Shown in pieces: positions 56,930-64,000 of a DNA stretch of 64,000 nt. Position 1 is the first letter of the stretch, and every line of letters begins with the position of its first letter. The DNA is taken from the NCBI GenBank assembly GCA_022539475.1, contig VCMS01000204.1:62001-126000 (forward strand), written 5' to 3'. The position numbers and the translations under genes were made by a program. The notes beneath the pieces are model-generated. The model searched no databases, was not told where the DNA came from, and saw only the letters and a program-made list of their open reading frames with translations. Origin of the DNA: Gracilaria domingensis (taxonomy: Eukaryota; Rhodophyta; Florideophyceae; Gracilariales; Gracilariaceae).

Positions 56930-57620
56930 GCTTCATTTTCCTGTTGGCGGCGAGCTGCGTACTAACTAAGTTTTTTTCCTTTGCTTTGGTTTTGGTTCAT
57001 AACGATCTGGAGTGGTGCGTGGGAAGAGGGTGTGTGAAGCTGATGTTTTGTTAGGCGCTGCGTGAGGCTTGGGAATGCTGACTGGTGTTTATGTTGTTTT
57101 CACTATTGCGTGGAGAATCTAGATGGTTGCCTGGTGCGGTTGTATGGGTAAGTGTTATATTCTTTGGCTTCGTTTTCCTGTTGGCGGCGAGATGCGTCCT
57201 AACTAAGTTTTTTCCCTTTGCTTTGGTTTCGGTTCATAAAGAGCTGGAGTGGTGCGTGGGAAGAGGGTGTGTGATGCTGATGTTTTGTTGCGCGCTGCGT
57301 GAGGCTTGGGAATGCTGAGTGGTGTTTACGTTGTTCTCAGAAGTCTAGATGGTAGCCTGGTGCGAATGTATGGGTAAGTGTAATATTCTTTCGCGTCCTT
57401 TTCCTGTTGGCGTCCTGATGCGTACTAACTAATTCTTTTTCCCTTTGCTTTGGTTTCGGTACATAAGGATCTAGAGTGGTGCGTAGGAAGACGGTGCGTG
57501 AAGCTGATGTTTTTCTGGGCGCTGCGTGAGGCTTGGGAATGCTGACTGGTGTTTATGTTGTTGTCACTATTGCGTACAGAAGTCTAGATGGTGGCTTGGC
57601 GTGGTTGTACGGGTAAATGC
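56930..57620. repeat. three tandem copies of a ~230-237 bp unit
   Basis: CTGTTGGCG starts at 56941, 57178 and 57404 head units that share TACTAACTAAGTTTTTTCC-like, GAGTGGTGCGTGGGAAGAGG-like and GGCTTGGGAATGCTGA segments. Units 1 and 2 are closest. The third is shorter and more diverged. A peptide-like frame repeats with the unit but is not convincing as a gene. Confidence 0.8.
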
Positions 57621-58039
57621 TAACTGTTTTTGAGGCTTCGGCTGATGAAAAGTATCTGACGAAGTTTTTTCTCTCTGTTCTGTTTTGGTTCTGTGTTGAT
57701 GTTTGATGTGAAGGGTGTTGCCTTGGTTTGCATGGTGGCGGTTGCGATTTATGCGGGTCGCGACAAGTTAGGCTATCCGGCGTACTGTTTCAGAGAACTC
57801 TGGAAGGCACGGCGTATCGCCCCTCCTACGAGTAGCGACAAGCCGTGCAGTCCAGAGTACTTTGTATAAGCGTATACCGTTGCACGCATCGTGCGGGTGC
57901 TGGGAAGGGTATGAGATGCTACGATTGCAATGTGCGAGCGTAGATTAGATTGGAATAGGATATAGAATAGGCCCATATGAACTAATACTAAAGAGCACGA
58001 TTGACAGCAGAAGAGGCCGTAAACTAGCGACACTGGAAA
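57621..58039. other. stretch with no gene seen
   Basis: No long frame or clear repeat beyond decayed remains of the preceding unit. Confidence 0.4.
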
Positions 58040-58430
58040 AACGCACTAGTCATAACTACGGGCTATGCTAGAAGAAATTAGGGGCTAAACTAGCAAGAAA
58101 GGAAAACGAGGCAGTTAAAACTGCATGTCTAAACTAGCGGAGAGGTAATAGGGGCTAGGATAGCATCCATACGTAAACTAGCAAAGATGTAATACATAGT
58201 AGTTCACCATGCACGCGCCAACTAACACAGATATAAAAGAGCGTAGTTTATCATGCAGGGGCCAACTAGCACAGTTGTAATAGCTGCAAGTAAAATTTTC
58301 ACAAAAACTCTAGAGGAACAGGAGCAGCATCTAGCTGTTTTGTAACAGGAGAAACAGAGAATTTTTGAAAAATTGACTAGCGGACCAGGTGCAAAGTCTA
58401 GCGGAAAAGGCGCATGAACTAGCGTTCCAG
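58040..58430. repeat. cluster of AACTAGC/CTAGCGG-type motifs
   Basis: About ten occurrences of ACTAGC or CTAGC with variants, spaced 15-60 bp (for example near 58049, 58083, 58132, 58180, 58267, 58376, 58402 and 58419). This is the density expected of subterminal protein-binding repeats of a DNA transposon. Confidence 0.5.
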
Positions 58431-59093
58431 GAACACTGACGTAGTCAAGAAGTAACAGAAGAGTGACGATGAGGTCGCCTCAGGAGTACAAGGTTTAGCT
58501 AAGTATGAAATTGTTGGCTCCAGTCGGCTTGTGAGGCGAGCAGATTGGAGGAGTGGCAGAATAGATGGTGGAGGGATGCTCACGGAGTAAAGATGTTGCG
58601 GCAGCAGAAGCGTAGTGAGGCCAATGAAATAAAAAGATCCCAGCGTTGGAGGTGCTACGGCAAAAGGGCAGCAAGGCTGGTATAGTAAAGTAGTAGCTAA
58701 AATTAAAAAGGAGGCGCACAGACGAAAGCCGTGTGGCAAGGACCCACAACGTTTCGCCTGAGATTTCGCATAAGATGCACAAATGGCTGTGTGAATACAG
58801 ATACGAACAGAGTGGTGCCTGTGACGCAGCATATGTTTCGAAGGCGCGATGGTGGTCATGCGTTTTACGGCGTCGCTCTGATGAGTAAATGTGGCATTGA
58901 GTACGATACTATGATTGAGATGGGGCAGGGGTAGTTTGGAAATGGTGATTGGAACAGCGGCGATTATGGTTTCAAGAAGCGGAAGAAGCCGTAAGTTTGG
59001 TTGCTCGCATCGCAGATTTGATCTGAGACATGAGCGCACGAAGCAAAATCTTGCTTTCTCTTATGAAGAAATGTGTTTCGAAATTGACAACCG
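58431..59093. other. stretch with no convincing gene
   Basis: A 206-codon frame on the minus strand (58419-59039) has no motif and an odd composition, so I do not call it. No repeat was found by eye. Confidence 0.4.
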
Positions 59094-59190
59094 TGTCAAT
59101 CAGCATTACAGTAGCAGAAGCAGTAAAACGTAAGCGAGATATGCGAGGTCACGACAGTAAAGTGGAGGCATGAAGTCTGTCTTCTTTACA
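59094..59190 (+). repeat. copia 5' terminal repeat (short LTR)
   Basis: 97 bp, TGTCAATCAGC to CTTTACA, matched by 63510-63606. This is short for an LTR but within the known range. Confidence 0.6.
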
Positions 59191-59199
59191 GGTTGTGGT

Positions 59200-60300
59200 C
59201 CACACGCGCCACTAGCACAACTCAACTCCCCCATACCCGCACAGCCTGCAACAATCCAACCACGACGGAAACGTACAACCGTCTCACCCGACGCCTCTGT
59301 CTGGAACCTCGACAAGAAACCGACGAACTAACCAAAGAGCTATACGCAAATGCAATCATAACACCCGACGACCACCACACCCCAATCGACAGGACACAAC
59401 ACCACACAATGCAGAAACAAACCGATAAAAAATCGCAGAACCACCTCCTACGTCTTAGCCCGAATAAGTACTTCTACTGGGAGTTCTCCATACGAAACCA
59501 AGTTCGAAAAATCTGAGCCTCTATTCCCCTTATATCCAATCCAACAGCCCCAGTAGATCCCGTAGGACTCAGCGACTTCGAAGACAAACAGAGCACACTT
59601 CTCAACGCCATTTTCTGCAGTGTCCCAGCCACGATCCTCGGTCAAATATTCCAGCCCGGCGATGACCCTACACCATTCGAACTCTACTAAAAATTCATCA
59701 ACTAAATCAACCGCAACACCGAACAAGACCACGACTTCTTGAAAACTGAAGCTGAAAGCATCCTGTTCGATGAAGAAACTAAGCTCTATGATTACGTCAA
59801 GTCACACCGAGAAGTCAGAGAACGGATGCTTGCCACCGGCTTACCGAAGATCAAGGAAGAAAAAAAACGGTAACATTCCTCATCGACGGCCCCAAATCCA
59901 ATCCGGTACTCACAAATATTGCATTCCACTTCCTGATCAAAAAGCGTACCTCCATCCAGGAGTTGTATAGTCGCTTCAAAGGGCTCTATAATTACAGCAA
60001 ACGCATTCAGTGTCTCACATCCCAACGCTTTCCATCCTTCATCGGGGACTACGGACGCCCCGGTTCTTCTCGAGGATATTACTGTCAACTCTTTAGAGAC
60101 AAACCATGCCAGCATCACCATCAAGAGAGAATTCGCCCGCAACATACGAATGCAGACGGCAGAAACCCGGCCCACCCCAAGAACCGTCCCCCGAGCGCCA
60201 ACTATGCTCAATTGAACTACCCGGCACTACCCCCCGCTCACCCTCCAGGCTTCAACCAGGTCCCTCCACGGCCGCCACCGGTAGATTTAACCTCGGAACC
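59200..60300 (+). mobile_element. copia gag region (fossil)
   Basis: Encodes a gag-like product with DDPTPFELY-like and Pro/Asn-rich parts, in several frames. No clear zinc knuckle was seen. The assignment rests on its position between the terminal repeat and the protease. Confidence 0.55.
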
Positions 60301-60319
60301 TGATACCGAAGCCATCGGT

Positions 60320-63300
60320 AAGTTCCTTCTGGACAGCGGCGCCAACCCGTCTCACATCACACATCCAACCTCAACCATTAAACCGCTAACACACATCACC
60401 TATAACCACACGGCGACCAAGCAGCCGAGCAGGTGCACGCCCCATGGCACCCTGCACATCCGGCCTCACAGGACTAACCAGTCCTACGCACCTACGCAGT
60501 AGCCGATGCCAACTCAAGCATAACCTGCTGTCAGTTCACGATCTAGCTCATCGCTACTGCTTCATCACCTTCACAGCAGACAAACGGCAAATCTACAACA
60601 CCAAAGTCAACCCTTCCCACCTACTGGCAACAGCACCGTGGACCAGATCCAAGTATGAACTCAGCGGCAAAATACAAACTTCTCCAATGGCCCTGGCATC
60701 AGGTACAATGCCGAGTAAACCCTCTAAGCACACAGATTCCAGAACACATCCACACTCGCCTCCGACACCCCCCCACACCACCCAATCTCAAAAAATACCG
60801 ATCAACCAGTCCAAACCCCGACCATCATGACCCGTATCCATCCAAAACCTCCATAATCCGGTACCCCCCTGCCTTACGCACGAAACTTCAGACACAAACT
60901 CACGCGTGGCACCTCAAACTTAACCACGCAAACCCCGAGAAACTAGCCCTCACCGCGAAACACAAACTTCTTCCCACCATGACACACACTCTACCACACG
61001 ACACCCACCTCACATGTTCGGCCTGCAAACAGGCCAAAACGCAGCCAGAGACACACATTTCCAAACAGCACGAATACCTCGTCGGAGCTTACATCAGCTC
61101 CGACACATGTGGTCCAATTAAGCTCACATCCACTAACGCCAACAACCATGTACTCATCCTAATCTGCGCCAGCAGCAAATTTGCTTCCACCCAATTCATC
61201 CGTGACTGCAAGGATATCCCACAGCATATAAAACAAACTCTATATCATACAGCCCACCGAATGCACCATCCAGTATCAGAATTCCGAACCGATAACGTTA
61301 AAAAGTACACATCGAAACACATCAAAACGATCTACGACAAATACCATCTCAAGCACCACCTCCGAACTCCTCACCAACCCCAGGAGAATTCGATCGCAGA
61401 GCGATACAATCGCCTTCTCATGGAAAAACGTTCGCGCACGGCTCACCGCTGCACATCTAACAGACACCTTCTGGGAAGATGCAGCACGCGGTACAGTATT
61501 CACGTACAATCTACTGTATCACACCAACATCAGAACCTCCCCTTACAACAATTGGTACGGCCAGACACCAACTATTTCTCGCATTTACAACTTTTGTGAA
61601 CTTGGAACCATCCTAATCTATGCACCGAGAAATAAGCTCCAACCGAGAGACCAACCCGTCAGATACATGTATGCCACCTCACTCACACACCTCATGGTCT
61701 ACAAACTGAACACCAAACAATACCAAGAAGTCAGAGCGCAGGACTTCCACCCTTACCACAACATAACACACCCCATAACCACATACACAGCAGCCAATAA
61801 GGTTCTCACATGCACAGTCAAGCCCATTATCAGCAGAATCCAAGTCGACACACCACCACCAACCACAGTCCAACAAGCTCGCATCTACCTCGACGCCACA
61901 CTCTGGCAAAACGCGCATGATGATGAACTCCAAAACATCGACGAACACCAAAGCATCAAATGGTTACCCCCACACTTCCAACCCCCATCCGAAAGCATCA
62001 TACTCCTAATGATGCTTTACCACTACAAACGCTCAGCGGAAAGCACAGTCACAAAACTCAAAGCTCGCTGTAACCTGCGCAGGGACCTCATGAAACCGGG
62101 ACTCCATTATAATCCCCTCAATCGCAAAACCTATGTAGCCGACTGGAAAACGCAACGAATACTCCTCGCCCTTCATGCGACACACACTCTTTCTCTCGAG
62201 CACTTTAGAATTAAGTCCGATTACCTCCATGAGCAGTATCAGCATTCCCGACTCGTGTACGTGAAGCAAATGACAAACGTCGATGGCATATACCGTCACA
62301 ACAGCAAGTATGGCCTGCTGCAGAGCATTCTCTATGGCTCCTCCCCTGCCGCGTACTACCAAAACCATAGACTGAAGACATATCTCGCCAAGCTTAAGTT
62401 CTAGCCCTCCGAGCACGACCCGTTTCTGTACACCAAAATAACGCCCAACGGATTCAAACTCATAAGCACAACCATTGATGACTTCTTTGTCCTCGCCACA
62501 TCCAACAACCTCATGGATGACCTACACAAACAACTCCTGCACAAGTACAAAATCAAACGGCTCGGCCCAGCCACACGCTTCCTAAACTGGACAATCCGCC
62601 GAACCCAGCATGGCGTTCACTTCTTGCAACCAGACACCATCGATGCGCTTCTCGTTCAAACAGGTATAGACCAATGCAACCCAGCGGATACACCATACAA
62701 CAACATCCAACACCTGGATCAACAACTAGACACCCCGCTCTTGTCCTCCAAGCAAGCCACCACATATCGAAGCATCCTGGGCGAAATCCGCTGTACCACG
62801 GATAGCACACGCCCGGAAATTATGTATGCCACCAATCAACTAGCTGAACATATGAAAATTCAGCAGAAACATCACTGGAAAGCCCTTAAAACACTGCTAC
62901 GATACATCAAAGGCACCAAAACGTACGGTCTCCGCTATCGCACCACGCAACAAACAGGCAATCGTAGTCAGATCAGAGCCTACAGTGATGCCGACTTCGC
63001 AAAAGCCAAGAGCAGGAAATCAGTCACAGGGAACTTTCACAGGATTCAGCACACTCCAATCTCGTGAGAATCCTGCAGAGGAAACGTAGTCGCGCTCTCT
63101 ACCACCGAGGTTGAATACATTGCAGCAACGAAGGCCACACGGTACACAAACTGGCTCCGTAACCTTCTACACTCATGCCCAGCCAAAAAAAGAACTCCCA
63201 CACCCCAATTCATCGATAATCGCTCAGCAGTACTTATTGCCACGAACCAAGCACCAACGAAACGCAAAAGGTATATCGACATACGTCCCCATTATCTGGC

Positions 63301-63420
63301 CCATCATCTGGCCGCAAATCTCATTCGCATCCAACGCATACCAACCATGGCCATGTTAGCCGACATACTCACCAAGCCGCTGCACAAAGATGGATTCAAA
63401 GAACTCCGAAAATATCTGAA
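60320..63420 (+). mobile_element. copia pol region (fossil)
   Basis: Protease DSGAN near 60332, the integrase zinc region and core (DTCGPIKL near 61103, EFRTDNVKKY near 61270, HQPQENSIAERYNRL near 61374), RT near 61900-62700 (LHKYKIKRLGPATRFLNWTI) and RNase H ending with TTEVEYIAATKA near 63102 and ADILTKPLHKDGFK near 63362. The order is the copia one. Several breaks are present. Confidence 0.85.
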
Positions 63421-63509
63421 CATCCTCCCCTGCCCCACTCAAAAAGCGAGTCAGCAACAGAGGACTGTCAATCAGCATCATCAACCTTGCTGATTCACAT
63501 TTTTCTAGA

Positions 63510-63606
63510 TGACAATCAGCATTACAGTGGCAGAAGCAGTAGAACATAAGCGAGATGTGCGAGCTCGCGACAGTAAATTGGAGGCATGAAATCTGTCTTC
63601 TTCACA
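63510..63606 (+). repeat. copia 3' terminal repeat
   Basis: 97 bp, about 10 differences from 59094-59190. No purine tract precedes it. A purine tract (AAAGGAAGGAGGGAA) lies instead just after it, at about 63615-63629, followed by TGTCACAAGG, so the true 3' LTR might start there. Confidence 0.55.
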
Positions 63607-64000
63607 AATCGAAACAAAGGAAGGAGGGAATGTCACAAGGATCTACTACTGGGTGCATCCAGAAATTCCCAGAAGGCCAGCCCACCAAAATACTGGCAGT
63701 GTTCACAATAAAATCGTGCACCACCTGGCCATATTTGGCGCCAATACAGGACAACCGAAACAGACGTTCAGAGTAGAGGAGGTCAGTACCTTCGTTTTAG
63801 TACAAAGCGTTTGACGCATAACAAAGTAGCCCTTTAAAAAGCGCTTGACGCATAATAGCTTTGTTCTCGAGCTAAGCCATTATCCATCCCAGTTTCGACT
63901 GCGCAGAAAACGTCGAACGCATCTAAATTATTAAATAATGACGCCGCGACCACTCTTACCAAGCCACCGACTCCAAAATCCAACCGTTCCAAATCGACCA
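63607..64000. other. right edge, possible further LTR sequence
   Basis: After the purine tract the sequence TGTCACAAGG could open an LTR. The pair AAAGCGTTTGACGCATAA and AAGCGCTTGACGCATAA near 63805 and 63839 is a short direct repeat. No gene was seen. Confidence 0.35.

Larger units (their letters stand above)
59094..63606 (+). mobile_element. Ty1/copia retrotransposon, old fossil
   Basis: Gag (about 59200-60300), then protease (DSGANPSHIT near 60332), integrase (WHLKLNHANPEKL near 60909 with CSACKQAK near 61017, then core), reverse transcriptase (about 61900-62700) and RNase H (AYSDADFAKAKSRKSVTG near 62980). Integrase before RT defines Ty1/copia. It is flanked by 97-bp direct repeats with near-matching flanks AACCG and AATCG. 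These repeats differ at about 10 of 97 positions, and there are about eight or more breaks, so it is the oldest element here. Confidence 0.88.

Noticed and set aside
58419-59039. 206-codon minus-strand frame
   Set aside because: No motif, irregular composition, no relative in the window.
1-64000. CRISPR array, rRNA or tRNA gene
   Set aside because: No regularly spaced short repeats with unique spacers and no recognisable rRNA or cloverleaf; the genome is eukaryotic.

Overview
This window looks like transposon-rich nuclear DNA of a eukaryote. The best guess is a florideophyte red alga of the Chondrus type: intron-poor reading frames, moderate GC, abundant Ty3/gypsy and copia elements, a Plavaka-like (CACTA superfamily) DNA transposon and a cytosolic-type ribulose-phosphate 3-epimerase. 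The species is an inference, not a proof. No tRNA, rRNA or CRISPR array was seen.

Layout. 1-8846: gypsy element E1, plus strand, with the start of its 5' LTR left of the window. 8847-10974: hairpin-rich DNA with a roughly 460-bp tandem duplication. 10975-23793: Plavaka-like transposon copy 1 (short-motif array, zinc-finger transposase, end of a convergent second gene). Its transposase is split by gypsy element E3 (12097-20863, minus strand, 6-bp target duplication). 24073-25198: foldback DNA with five copies of a palindrome. 25500-26107: broken HAD phosphatase gene. 26656-27513: 3' part of a ketopantoate-reductase-like host gene, cut off by gypsy element E2 (27514 to the gap at 38054). E2 is the youngest element; it has an open pol with a chromodomain and a 656-codon antisense frame. 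38637-38957: end of a ribulose-phosphate 3-epimerase gene. 39025-39360: three tandem hairpin units. 39591-40520: unknown coiled-coil protein. 40970-42450: decayed ABCG/PDR transporter. 42822-45099 plus 50432-50599: a gene that joins a beta-class amino-DNA methyltransferase to a SET domain, split by gypsy element E4 (45100-50431, minus strand). 50899-57620: Plavaka-like copy 2 (accessory gene, transposase on the other strand, 237-bp tandem repeats). 58040-58430: array of a CTAG-containing motif. 59094-63606: old copia element.

Relative ages from hand-counted terminal-repeat differences: E2 (one single-base length difference in the visible 393 bp) is youngest, then E3 (7 in 973), E1 (about 10 in 620), E4 (7 in 269) and copia (about 10 in 97). 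Three of the five retroelements sit inside recognisable genes, so the window records serial nesting.

The most unusual items are the methyltransferase-SET gene, the tandem hairpins behind the epimerase gene, the long antisense frame near the 3' end of the gypsy elements, the two-gene convergent Plavaka-like transposon, and several near-perfect palindromes that look like snap-back duplications.
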